Shown here piece after piece: positions 33,101-39,656 of a stretch of 64,000 nucleotides of DNA. The translations under genes and the position numbers were made by a program. The notes under the pieces are model-generated. The model had not been told where the DNA came from. It ran no database searches and saw only the letters and a list, made by a program, of their open reading frames with translations. Numbering within the stretch: position 1 is the stretch's first letter; the number at the start of each line of letters is the position of its first letter. The DNA is from Planctomycetota bacterium (GTDB lineage: Bacteria > Planctomycetota > UBA8742 > UBA2392). The stretch lies in the NCBI GenBank assembly GCA_015075515.1, contig JABTUE010000001.1:806001-870000 (forward strand). The letters are read 5' to 3'.

Positions 33101-34161
33101 AAGTAGCTGTTGAAGCCCATGCGGTCAATTGTGGCCAGCTCGAACTCCAGGCGCTGGCGGATGGCGTGGCCCTCGGCCAGCGCGTCGTCGCCGTAGCGTT
33201 CGCGCACGCCTTTTTCGCACAACTGGCGCAGGTACAGCCTGCTGTCCACGCCGCCGGGGGTCTTGAACTCGGGCAGGTGGTAGCCTTCGTTTTTGACCTC
33301 AAGCCCGCAGCGCGAGGCGATTTCAAGCGTGTGGGCCACGACCTCGGGGTGGTCGGGAAACAGCGCGGCCATTTCGGCGGCGTCCTTCAGGTAAAAATCG
33401 GGCCCGTAGTCCAGCCGGTTCTGGTCGGAAAGCAGCCGCCCGGTGCTGATGCACAGCAGCGCGTTGTGGGCGTCGTAGTCGGCCGGGTTCAGATAGTGGC
33501 TGTCATTGGTCAGCACGACCCTGGCGCCGGATTTTTCGGCGACCTCGAACATGCGCCTGGCGACGATGTCCTCGAACTCGCCGCTGCGCGAGCCGCGGTG
33601 GGCCTGGATTTCAAGGTACAGGTTTTCGCGCCCGAAGATTTCCTGGTAGGTCCTGACCTTGCACACCGCGGGCTCGGCGTCCTTGCCGCGCAGGATTGCC
33701 TGCGGCACTTCGCCGCCCAGACAGGCCGTCAGCGCGATCAGCCCCCGGCTGTGCCGGCGCAGAAAGTCGTAATCCACGCGCGGCTTGCGGTAAAAGCCGT
33801 CTTTGAACCCGGCGCTGGTGATCTTGCACAGGTTGCGGTAGCCCTCCAGATCGGCGGCCAGCAGCACCAGGTGCGCGTTTTCCTTGACACCCCTTTCGCC
33901 GCCGGGGGCGGATTCAATGTCGGGGTTGCGCGGCTCCGACATCGAATAGGGAACCACGTAGATTTCGCAGCCCAGAATCGGCTTGATGCCCTGTTTGCCG
34001 CACTCGCGCTGCAGTTCCAGCACGCCGCACATGTTGCCGTGGTCGGTCAGCGCCAGCGCCGGCAGGTCAAGGTTTGCCGCGCGTTTGGCCAGCCCGGCCA
34101 CGGTCGCGCCGCCGTCCAGAAAACTGTAGTCGGAATGAACGTGCAGATGAACAAAGGACAT
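30172..34161 (-). CDS. dnaE: DNA polymerase III subunit alpha
   Basis: A 1329-residue replicative polymerase. It begins with the PHP domain (SFVHLHVHSDYSFLDGG, with the metal-binding HxH and Asp). The catalytic Asp pair lies in MPDIDIDFCVDRRGE (Asp414 and Asp416). Tau-/helix-hairpin-helix and OB-fold regions follow, the latter around residue 1000 (VTLGGLISGLNV). The frame is open 36 codons further upstream, but the ATG at 34161 is family-like and has TACACT 6 nt upstream, suggesting a leaderless mRNA. The stop is 55 nt before the ETF-QO start; a shared transcript is possible. Confidence 0.97.
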   Translation of the reverse strand: MSFVHLHVHSDYSFLDGGATVAGLAKRAANLDLPALALTDHGNMCGVLELQRECGKQGIKPILGCEIYVVPYSMSEPRNPDIESAPGGERGVKENAHLVLLAADLEGYRNLCKITSAGFKDGFYRKPRVDYDFLRRHSRGLIALTACLGGEVPQAILRGKDAEPAVCKVRTYQEIFGRENLYLEIQAHRGSRSGEFEDIVARRMFEVAEKSGARVVLTNDSHYLNPADYDAHNALLCISTGRLLSDQNRLDYGPDFYLKDAAEMAALFPDHPEVVAHTLEIASRCGLEVKNEGYHLPEFKTPGGVDSRLYLRQLCEKGVRERYGDDALAEGHAIRQRLEFELATIDRMGFNSYFLIVSDFIGWAKQRGIPVGPGRGSAAGAIVAYALGITNLDPLRYNLLFERFLNPDRISMPDIDIDFCVDRRGEVIDYVRNKYGDQCVCQIGTFSKLLARAAVKDAGRVLGVSLKKINDLTKLVPQLQGKVKPLADCLKEEPEFKAAYDKDPEIRTVVDTAMKLEGLNRGSGVHAAGVVIADRDVTSYLPLMRQESGEKDAQGNKCYVMATQYNMNEVEAAGLLKMDFLGLRNLTIMQRAVELIAKGGGPKIDLDPVTAPKDAPYKSLHTLDDEATYRTLAAGDGFGVFQVESEGMCRLLQSIKPSTFEDISAVLAIYRPGPLSAGVDKEFAARKHGRMKVTMPGEAEGIANAAAVEQLRRILSDTYGTLIYQEQAMLISRHLAGFSPGEADKLRKAIGKKKQDEMDKLRPKFVEGCEKSGFGRKLGELLWNQIEGFGSYGFNKAHTVAYGLITYQTAWLKTHYPAEYYAALLSSMIGNNDKIVESMRHVRASGVKVVAPDINISDAEFTPAGGKIVFGLSGMKGVGTKAVEKIIEARRKVGRFRGFMHFLDNVDLTQVGRPVIESLAKGGVFDSLGINRSSLLAGLERAIGVALEGAADRARGQKGMFGGPARAEKTEDEAARDRALLPDKPPFTESELQRAEKETFGLYITSSPLESFRPVFEKFARDNAAKLRENGAGGPVTLGGLISGLNVSVIKNENSRNFGKKMARFDLVDETGITKVTVFPDVLEAHADVIAEDAPVILRGMAEVQGDDEDNQQVSVLAGKIVHARDAEAEFEADESLKFEAEFRLFTTTTPEDLALVEKGTRVRVGGTVAGLRAGKSQRGNEYATFNLAGPRGAFRVLVFGDLAGQWAGKIREGMALFATGEPEADRDGRHAIKAAELTHAANARARFTGGICLTLTAAEVNGELLGRISEAALAHHGTTPLFFRVLGEDGVELDLIEAGPDFRVQPTRDFEQVLTGMIPPDRIQYAAT

Positions 34162-34167
34162 GCGCGC

Positions 34168-34173
34168 AGTGTA
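34168..34173 (-). promoter_or_regulatory. Predicted -10 element, leaderless start of dnaE
   Basis: TACACT (34173-34168), six bases GCGCGC, then ATG (34161). No ribosome site and no good -35 are visible. Confidence 0.45.
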
Positions 34174-34309
34174 ATTGCCCCCGCGACATACCGGTTTGGT
34201 TGCGGAGCGATTGTGGATGAGTGACGGTGGTTCAGGTTTCAACCATCCGCGCCGACCCGCGCCGCGCAAGGCTTTGGCGCCGGCCGCAAAGAAAAACCGG
34301 AATTCCCTG

Positions 34310-34337
34310 TTGACGGGTCAAGTTTCGTCCCTACACT
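34310..34337 (+). promoter_or_regulatory. Predicted promoter of the sulfur-assimilation operon
   Basis: TTGACG (34310-34315), 16-nt spacer, TACACT (34332-34337). The start would fall near 34343, only about 5 nt before the leader-peptide ATG, which explains why that ORF lacks a ribosome site. This is the only good promoter seen upstream of cysC. Confidence 0.7.
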
Positions 34338-34348
34338 TCCGCCCCGTC

Positions 34349-34429
34349 ATGAACCTCAACCACACCAGCAAGTGCTGTCTGATGTGCGCCCACGGCGGTG
34401 GGTCGTGCACGGATGGCGTTGTTGGCTAG
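34349..34429 (+). CDS. Cysteine leader peptide upstream of cysC
   Basis: A 26-codon ORF encoding MNLNHTSKCCLMCAHGGGSC plus six more residues. Cys codons are at positions 9 and 10 (adjacent, TGC TGT), 13 and 20: 4 of 26, far above the average protein. It begins about 5 nt after the predicted transcript start, has no ribosome site, ends 76 nt before the cysC ATG and precedes a terminator. This is the layout of attenuator leader peptides, and resembles the polycysteine leader ORFs reported upstream of sulfur genes in actinobacteria. The peptide itself probably has no function; ribosome stalling on Cys codons would be the signal (inference). Confidence 0.75.
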   Translation: MNLNHTSKCCLMCAHGGGSCTDGVVG

Positions 34430-34462
34430 ATAACCCAACAAACCCGTACACGAGGCCACCGC
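34395..34462 (+). promoter_or_regulatory. Potential antiterminator pairing, cysC attenuator
   Basis: GCGGTGG (34395-34401, inside the leader ORF just after the Cys9/10/13 codons) is the exact complement of CCACCGC (34456-34462), which covers most of the 5' arm of the terminator. The two structures are mutually exclusive. A further hairpin pairs CGTGCACGG (34404-34412, contains the Cys20 codon) with CCCGTACACG (34443-34452, one mismatch), enclosing TTGTTGG/CCAACAA; that one is compatible with the terminator. A ribosome stalled at Cys9/10 would leave 34395 on free. Confidence 0.6.
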
Positions 34463-34485
34463 GACCGGTGGCCTCTTTCTTTTTT
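34452..34485 (+). terminator. Attenuator terminator in front of cysC
   Basis: A 10-bp perfect stem GAGGCCACCG (34452-34461) and CGGTGGCCTC (34466-34475), loop CGAC, then TTTCTTTTTT. It lies between the leader peptide and cysC, 20 nt before the cysC start, with no gene end that needs it except the leader ORF. Confidence 0.9.
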
Positions 34486-34505
34486 CCAGCGACAGGAGAC
34501 GAAAC

Positions 34506-35069
34506 ATGGCAGCGACAAAGGGATTCACACTGTGGTTTACCGGCCTTTCCGGCGCGGGCAAAAGCACCCTGGCCGAAAACATCTCGCGCCGGCTGAAGGA
34601 TAGCGGCATCGGCCACGAGGTGCTGGACGGCGACGTGGTGCGCACCAACCTTTCCAAGGGCCTGGGCTTTTCGCGCCAGGACCGTGACACCAACATCCGG
34701 CGCATCGGCTTTGTGGCCGAACTGCTGACACGCCACGGCATCCCGGTGCTGACGGCCGCGATCAGCCCCTACCGCGAAACCCGCGCCGAAGTGCGCCGCA
34801 AGATCGGCGAAAAGAAGTTCATTGAGGTCTACGTCCAGGCCAGCATCGAGGAACTGACCCGCCGCGACGTAAAGGGCCTTTACGCCCGAGCCCTGCGCGG
34901 CGAGATCCAGAACTTCACGGGCGTGAACGACCCCTACGAGGCGCCCGAAGCACCCGAAATCACCGTCAACAGCGAAACCGAAACCGTCGAACAGTCCGCC
35001 GACAGAATCTGGGACTATCTGGTCAACCACAAACTGATCGTGATCGAGGACGAACTGGCCCGCGTCTGA
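34506..35069 (+). CDS. cysC: Adenylylsulfate (APS) kinase
   Basis: A 187-residue kinase forming PAPS from APS and ATP. Walker A is GLSGAGKS (residues 13-20), followed by [40 protein letters not shown], the APS-binding core, and [10 protein letters not shown] and [40 protein letters not shown]. Start ATG 34506 has AGGAG 7 nt upstream. It is under the first attenuator. ATP sulfurylase (cysD/N or sat) was not found in the window. The stop region is duplicated by a 16-bp tandem repeat. Confidence 0.97.
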   Translation: MAATKGFTLWFTGLSGAGKSTLAENISRRLKDSGIGHEVLDGDVVRTNLSKGLGFSRQDRDTNIRRIGFVAELLTRHGIPVLTAAISPYRETRAEVRRKIGEKKFIEVYVQASIEELTRRDVKGLYARALRGEIQNFTGVNDPYEAPEAPEITVNSETETVEQSADRIWDYLVNHKLIVIEDELARV

Positions 35070-35090
35070 CCCGGCCCGCGTCTGACCCGG
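35057..35090 (+). repeat. 16-bp tandem duplication over the cysC stop
   Basis: The unit GGCCCGCGTCTGACCC (starting at 35057 and again at 35073) occurs twice in a row and partly a third time. It duplicates the stop codon and lengthens the spacer between cysC and the second leader peptide. Confidence 0.85.
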
Positions 35091-35105
35091 CCCGAGGAAA
35101 CCACC

Positions 35106-35174
35106 ATGCGAAAGTTCACCCGCTGTTGTCGCCGTGCGAAGCGCGCCATGCGCAAGGGCATGTGCATGCCCTGA
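35106..35174 (+). CDS. Second cysteine leader peptide, between cysC and the transporter gene
   Basis: A 22-codon ORF encoding MRKFTRCCRRAKRAMRKGMC plus MP, with adjacent Cys codons 7 and 8 (TGT TGT) and Cys20: 3 of 22. Unlike the first leader it has a ribosome site (GAGG at 35094-35097, 8 nt before ATG). It lies 36 nt after cysC, precedes a terminator and is not long enough for a usual gene. Arg/Lys-rich content is otherwise low complexity. It probably senses cysteine for downstream genes (inference). Confidence 0.75.
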   Translation: MRKFTRCCRRAKRAMRKGMCMP

Positions 35175-35175
35175 C

Positions 35176-35208
35176 CGGTCTGTGTGCGTCTTTTGCGCCC
35201 ACAGGCCG
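35176..35208 (+). promoter_or_regulatory. Potential antiterminator hairpin, second attenuator
   Basis: CGGTCTG (35176-35182) pairs with CAGGCCG (35202-35208, one G-T wobble); the helix extends by TG/CA and GCG/CGC around one mismatch, giving a 12-pair stem with loop TCTTTTG. It begins 2 nt after the leader stop codon, so a terminating ribosome would cover it, while a ribosome stalled at Cys7/8 would not. It uses the same bases as the terminator 5' arm (35203-35210). Confidence 0.6.
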
Positions 35209-35230
35209 CCCGCAAGGCGGCCTTTCTGTT
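35203..35230 (+). terminator. Attenuator terminator between cysC and the yeiH-like gene
   Basis: An 8-bp perfect stem AGGCCGCC (35203-35210) and GGCGGCCT (35216-35223), loop CGCAA, then TTCTGTTT. There is no promoter between it and the next gene, so it must be read through for the rest of the operon. Confidence 0.85.
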
Positions 35231-35270
35231 TCCACCCGAACCCCCGCAGTGCAGCCCGACGAGGAACGTC

Positions 35271-35393
35271 ATGAGTCAGGAAAAGGTCAACCAACTCAAG
35301 CGCGTGTTCGCCCGCGAGTTCGCCGCCACGATGGTGGCGCTGGCGCTGATTGCCCTGGTCAAGGCCGGGCTGGTCGGTCTGGTGCCCTGGTAA
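35271..35393 (+). CDS. 40-residue single-span membrane peptide in the sulfur operon
   Basis: MSQEKVNQLKRVFAREFAAT is followed by a single hydrophobic helix (MVALALIALVKAGLVGLV) and ends PW. It has a ribosome site (GAGG, 6 nt spacing) and ends 4 nt before the transporter start. An amphipathic basic N-terminus with one membrane helix suggests a small subunit or regulator of the transporter, but no family was recognised. Confidence 0.7.
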   Translation: MSQEKVNQLKRVFAREFAATMVALALIALVKAGLVGLVPW

Positions 35394-35397
35394 ACCC

Positions 35398-36408
35398 ATG
35401 CCCGACACCGCCGAACTGGTTCGTCCGTCATCCCGCGCCGCGCCCGACCACCGTCTGGGCGGTCTGGCGGCGCTGGCCGGCATTGTGCTGCTGGCCAAGC
35501 TGGCGCACTGGCTGGCGCCGCAGGTTCCGGCGGTGGTCTACGCGCTGGGCTTTGGGATGCTGGCGGGGCTGGAGGCCCGGCGGCTGCGCGTGCGGCTGGC
35601 GCTGCCGCACGAACTGCCGCTGATGCTGGGCTTTGTCCTGATGGGCGCGCAGGTCGAACACGGCGTGTTTGCCGTGGCGGGACTGGCGGGGCTGGCCCTG
35701 CTGGCGGCCTGGGTGGCGGCGACACTGGCGCTGTTTTCGCTGGTGTGGCGGCTGCGGCTGCTGCCGCGGCGCCTGGCGGGGCTGTTTGCCCTGGGCCAGG
35801 CCGGGTTCGGCGTGTCGGCCGTGGTCGCGGCCGGTGCGCGCGATCCGGCGCTGGCGGGCACGCCCCAGACGCTGGCGACGCTGCTGATTCTTCTGACCGG
35901 AGCGGCCGGGCTGGTGGCGTACCCGCTGCTGGCGCCGGCGCTGGGGCTGGACGAAGCCCGGTTTGCCGCGCTGGCGGCCGTCAGCATCGCCAACAACGCC
36001 GAAGCCATCGCCACGGCCGGCACGCTGGGTGCCGGCGCGGCGCTGGGCGCGGCGGCGCTTAAGGTGGCGATCAACGCCTTTGAGGGCGTGGCGCTGGTGG
36101 CGTTTCTGCGCGGCAAGGACCGGCCGGCGCGGACGCGGCGCTGGCACGACGCGATTCCGCGCGTGCCGGGGTACGTGATCGGTTTTTCGCTGGTCGCGGC
36201 GCTGAGTCTGGCCGGCGCCTTTGACGGTGCCGAGCGCGCGTCGCTGGCCAACCTTACGCATTGGGCATTCTTCATCGCGCTGGCGGGCGTTGGATTCCGC
36301 ACCCGGCTGGATCTGCTGGCCCGCGTGGGCTGGCGGCCGCTGGCCGTCGGCGTGGCGGTGTGGCTGTTGACGGCAACCGGGCTGCTGGCGTGGCTGGCAA
36401 CCCACTGA
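35398..36408 (+). CDS. YeiH-family putative sulfate exporter/transporter (UPF0324)
   Basis: A 336-residue protein with about ten hydrophobic membrane segments. It matches the YeiH/UPF0324 family by the early VVYALGFGMLAG region, LMLGFVLMGAQ, the conserved AVVAAGARDPAL and the middle SIANNAEAIATAGTLGAGAALGAAALKVA helix. Members are called sulfate exporters mainly on context. Position after cysC and before sulfite reductase fits transport of a sulfur oxyanion; direction and substrate are not shown by sequence. It starts 4 nt after the small peptide gene. Confidence 0.85.
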   Translation: MPDTAELVRPSSRAAPDHRLGGLAALAGIVLLAKLAHWLAPQVPAVVYALGFGMLAGLEARRLRVRLALPHELPLMLGFVLMGAQVEHGVFAVAGLAGLALLAAWVAATLALFSLVWRLRLLPRRLAGLFALGQAGFGVSAVVAAGARDPALAGTPQTLATLLILLTGAAGLVAYPLLAPALGLDEARFAALAAVSIANNAEAIATAGTLGAGAALGAAALKVAINAFEGVALVAFLRGKDRPARTRRWHDAIPRVPGYVIGFSLVAALSLAGAFDGAERASLANLTHWAFFIALAGVGFRTRLDLLARVGWRPLAVGVAVWLLTATGLLAWLATH

Positions 36409-36417
36409 GGACGAATC

Positions 36418-38754
36418 ATGGAACCCGAGATCCGGCACCTTCCCAAAACCGACTTCGAAAAGCACCGCATCGTGCGCAGCGACGGCGAAGTCACCATTGA
36501 CGGTGTTTACCCCGAGCGCGAAAAAGGCTTCTACATGCTGCGCCTGCGCGTCCCCGGCGGCGTGCTGACACTTGACCAGGCCGATGCCCTGGCCGATTTC
36601 GCCCACGACTACAGCGGCGGCGAATGGCACGTGGACACCCGCGCCAACATCGAGTTCCACGCCGTGCCCGAGGCCAGGCTGCTGGAGTTCGTGGAAAAGG
36701 TCGAAACCATCGGCCTGACCACCCGCGGCGCCTGCGGCGATTCCGTGCGCAACATTGTGCTGGGCAGTGAGAGCACCGGCCCGGCTCTGGACCGCATCCA
36801 GCAGGTGGTGGAGGCCGCCACCCGGCGCTTTGCCGGCAAGCCCGAGTTCGAGGTGCTGCCGCGCAAGTTCAAGATCGCGTTCTACGCCGCCGACGACCGC
36901 GAGCCGCTGCACCGCATCAATGACCTGGGGTTTGTCCAGGAAAGCGACGCCGGCGTGCCGCTCGCGGCCGGCGCCCATGCCCATGCGGACGGGACGCCCG
37001 CGCTTCTGCACTTTTCGGTCTGGATCGGCGGCGGACTGGGGCGCGAGCCGCGCCTGGGCGACCTGGCGTTTGCCCGCGTGCCCGAAACCGAAGTCGGCAA
37101 CCTGATCGAGGCCGCCGTGCTGGTCCACAACCAGTGGGGCAACCGCAAGAACCGCGCCCGCGCGCGCCTGAAGTACGTGCTGGAAGACCTGGGTCTGGCC
37201 AAAGTGCGCGAACTGATCCTGCAACGCTGGGCCGCGCCGACGGGTGTTGATCTCAGCCCGGTGGCAAGTCCGGCGCGGCCCGCGCCGCGCCTGAGCGCCG
37301 ACGGCGTGCACGCCCAGCACGACGGGCGCTTTCGCGTGCGCGTGCCGCTGGTGGCCGGCGACATCACCGGCCGCGGGGTCAGGCCGGTTCTGGCCGCCGC
37401 GCGCCGTGCCGGCGCCACGCGCATTCAGCTTTCGGCGCGCCAGAATATTGCGATTCCCGACGTGCCCGCCGCGGCCGTTGCGCCGCTGGTGCGCGAACTG
37501 GAGACTCTGGGCTATCCGCCCTCGGGCTGGTTCGGCGCGCGCGACATTGTCGCCTGCCCCGGCGCAAGCAGTTGCCGCAAGGGCTTTGTCGAAACGCACG
37601 ACTTTGCGCGTGTGCTGTCGGACGCGCTGGTCGCCGCGCCGGCACCCGACTGGGCCAGGCGGCTTCGCATCAGCGTTTCGGGCTGCCCCAACTCGTGCAG
37701 CCAGCCCCAGCTTTACGACCTGGGCTTTCGCGGCAACGCCGGCAAGGCCCGCGGCGCCGTGGTCAAGGGCTATGACCTGCTGATCGGCGGGCGGCTCTAC
37801 GGCCGCACGCTGATCGGGCAGCAGTTCGCGTCTCTGCTGAGCCAGCAGGATGTGGTCGCCGTTGCCACGGCCGCCGTGAAACTGATCGGCGAAACCGGGC
37901 GCGACGGCGAGGCCTTTGACGCGCTGGTAGACCGCGTGGGGCTGCTGCCGTTTGCGCGGCAGTTGCAGGCCCGCGTCACGCTGCAACAGGGCGAATGGGC
38001 AAACGTGCTGACGCCCTTTGCCGGCGCCGCGCCGCGCACAAACGCCGAGGCCGCGGCCCTGTCGGCCGAACTGGAAAAACTGCCCCCGCGCGAAATCCTG
38101 CGCTGGGCCGTTGAAGTGTTCGGCGACAGGCTGCTGGTCAGCACCGCGTTGAACGCCGGCGGGGTGCTGCTGCTGCAATACCTGCACGAAATCGCGCCCG
38201 GCCACCGGGCGTACTTCATGGACACCGGCAAGCTGTTTGCCGAAACCCTGGCCTATCGCGACCTGCTGCGGGATCGCTTCGGTCTGAACATTGTCACCGT
38301 GGGGCCCGATTTCACCGAGACCGAATTCGCCGCCACCTACGGCGCCGGTCTGTGGCGGCGCGACCCCAACCTGTGCTGCAACATCCGCAAGGTGCAGGTG
38401 ATGAACCGGCTGCGCCACGGCAAGGCGGCCTGGGTCAGCGCCCTGCGCCGCGAACAGGGCGGCGAGCGCGCGGCCGTCAATGTGCTGGAGCTGGAGCCCG
38501 ACGGCGTGGTCAAGATCCAGCCGCTGGCGCTTGCCACCCGCGCCGACATTGACCGCGAACTGGGCGTCTACGGCATCCCCCAGCACCCGCTGCTGGCGCG
38601 CGGTTTCCGCAGCATCGGCTGTGAGCCCTGCACCGTGCCCGTGGCCGAGGGCCAGGGCGAACGCGCCGGCCGCTGGGCCGGCACCGGCAAAACGGAATGC
38701 GGCCTGCACAGCCCCCGTCGTGCCGCGGCCCGCCTGACAGGAGCACAGCCATGA
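36418..38754 (+). CDS. Fusion of ferredoxin-type sulfite reductase and APS/PAPS reductase
   Basis: A 778-residue protein. Residues 1-515 are a nitrite/sulfite reductase hemoprotein: TTRGACGDSVRN, and the siroheme/[4Fe-4S] ligands C380-x5-C386 (CPGASSC) and C423-x3-C427 (CPNSC). Residues 540-770 are a CysH-type thiol reductase: DTGKLFAETLAYRD and the redox Cys761 in ECGLHS. Paired Cys653/654 and Cys735-x2-Cys738 have the [4Fe-4S] pattern of APS reductases (also seen in B. subtilis-type CysH that takes APS and PAPS). The fusion would couple sulfate-to-sulfite and sulfite-to-sulfide steps in one chain. ATG 36418 has GAGG 7 nt before it. Confidence 0.93.
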   Translation: MEPEIRHLPKTDFEKHRIVRSDGEVTIDGVYPEREKGFYMLRLRVPGGVLTLDQADALADFAHDYSGGEWHVDTRANIEFHAVPEARLLEFVEKVETIGLTTRGACGDSVRNIVLGSESTGPALDRIQQVVEAATRRFAGKPEFEVLPRKFKIAFYAADDREPLHRINDLGFVQESDAGVPLAAGAHAHADGTPALLHFSVWIGGGLGREPRLGDLAFARVPETEVGNLIEAAVLVHNQWGNRKNRARARLKYVLEDLGLAKVRELILQRWAAPTGVDLSPVASPARPAPRLSADGVHAQHDGRFRVRVPLVAGDITGRGVRPVLAAARRAGATRIQLSARQNIAIPDVPAAAVAPLVRELETLGYPPSGWFGARDIVACPGASSCRKGFVETHDFARVLSDALVAAPAPDWARRLRISVSGCPNSCSQPQLYDLGFRGNAGKARGAVVKGYDLLIGGRLYGRTLIGQQFASLLSQQDVVAVATAAVKLIGETGRDGEAFDALVDRVGLLPFARQLQARVTLQQGEWANVLTPFAGAAPRTNAEAAALSAELEKLPPREILRWAVEVFGDRLLVSTALNAGGVLLLQYLHEIAPGHRAYFMDTGKLFAETLAYRDLLRDRFGLNIVTVGPDFTETEFAATYGAGLWRRDPNLCCNIRKVQVMNRLRHGKAAWVSALRREQGGERAAVNVLELEPDGVVKIQPLALATRADIDRELGVYGIPQHPLLARGFRSIGCEPCTVPVAEGQGERAGRWAGTGKTECGLHSPRRAAARLTGAQP

Positions 38755-39656
38755 GCGAACCGGTAAACGTGGAAACAACAGGCATTGTGACGCTGGTGGG
38801 CGCCGGCCCCGGAGACCCGGATCTGCTTACCGTGGGGGCGGCCCGTGCCCTGGGCCGCGCCGACGTGGTGCTGTACGACAACCTGGTGTGCCCGGAAATC
38901 CTGGAGCTCGCGCCCCGGGCCGAAAAGATCAACGTGGGCAAGCTGCCCTTTGGCGAGTTCACGGCCCAGCGCGCGATTAACGCCCTGCTGGTGCGCGAGG
39001 GTTCGCTGGGCCGCAACGTGGTGCGGCTCAAGGGCGGCGACCCGTTTCTGTTCGGCCGCGGCACCGAAGAGGTCGAGGCGCTGCACCGCGCGGGCATTCC
39101 GTTTCGCGTGATCCCGGGCGTCAGTTCGCTCAACGGCGTGCTGGGCGCGGCGGGCCTGGCCGTGACTTCACGCGGCCGCAACCACGGCTTTGCTGTCTTC
39201 AGCGGCGCGGGCCAGACCGGCAACGACGAAATCCGCCGCTGGGCCGGTTCGCCAGGCCCGGTGGTGGTGTTCATGGGCGTGCACCGCGCGGCCGACATCG
39301 CCCGCGAGTTCATCGCCGCCGGGCGTTCGCCCCATGAGCCCGTGACGGTTGTGGCACGGGGCGGCTCGCCGCGTGAGGTGATCGCCCAAACCACGCTGGC
39401 CGCGCTGCCTGAACTGGTGGCCGAAGCGGGGGACTGGACGCCTGCGATCATTGCCGTCGGCATCGCGCGCGAGCACGCCTTTGCCGCGCGCAACCTGGAC
39501 GGCAGGGTTGCCGTGCTGGACGGCCAACCGCTGGACAGCCCGTTTGCCGATCTGCTGCGCGCGCTGGGCGCCCGTGTGGCCAGACCGGCCCAAAGCGCCG
39601 TGCCGCATCCCTTGAGCCGCGAAGCACCGCTGCCGGTCGAAAAGGAGCAACCGTAA
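38751..39656 (+). CDS. cobA: Uroporphyrinogen-III C-methyltransferase
   Basis: A 301-residue SAM-dependent enzyme that makes precorrin-2, the siroheme precursor needed by the sulfite reductase encoded just upstream. Motifs: VTLVGAGPGDPDLLTVGAARALGRADVVLYDNLV, then GKLPFGEF, VVRLKGGDPFLFGRGTEE, VIPGVSSLNGVLGAAGLAVTSRG and VVVFMG. The start overlaps the reductase stop as ATGA with AGGAG nearby. No precorrin-2 dehydrogenase/ferrochelatase domain is attached, so siroheme completion must use another gene. Confidence 0.95.
   Translation: MSEPVNVETTGIVTLVGAGPGDPDLLTVGAARALGRADVVLYDNLVCPEILELAPRAEKINVGKLPFGEFTAQRAINALLVREGSLGRNVVRLKGGDPFLFGRGTEEVEALHRAGIPFRVIPGVSSLNGVLGAAGLAVTSRGRNHGFAVFSGAGQTGNDEIRRWAGSPGPVVVFMGVHRAADIAREFIAAGRSPHEPVTVVARGGSPREVIAQTTLAALPELVAEAGDWTPAIIAVGIAREHAFAARNLDGRVAVLDGQPLDSPFADLLRALGARVARPAQSAVPHPLSREAPLPVEKEQP

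Noticed and set aside
31459-34224. A 921-codon plus-strand frame opposite dnaE
   Set aside because: DnaE motifs, including the catalytic Asp pair, are all on the minus strand; the plus frame is an antisense shadow.
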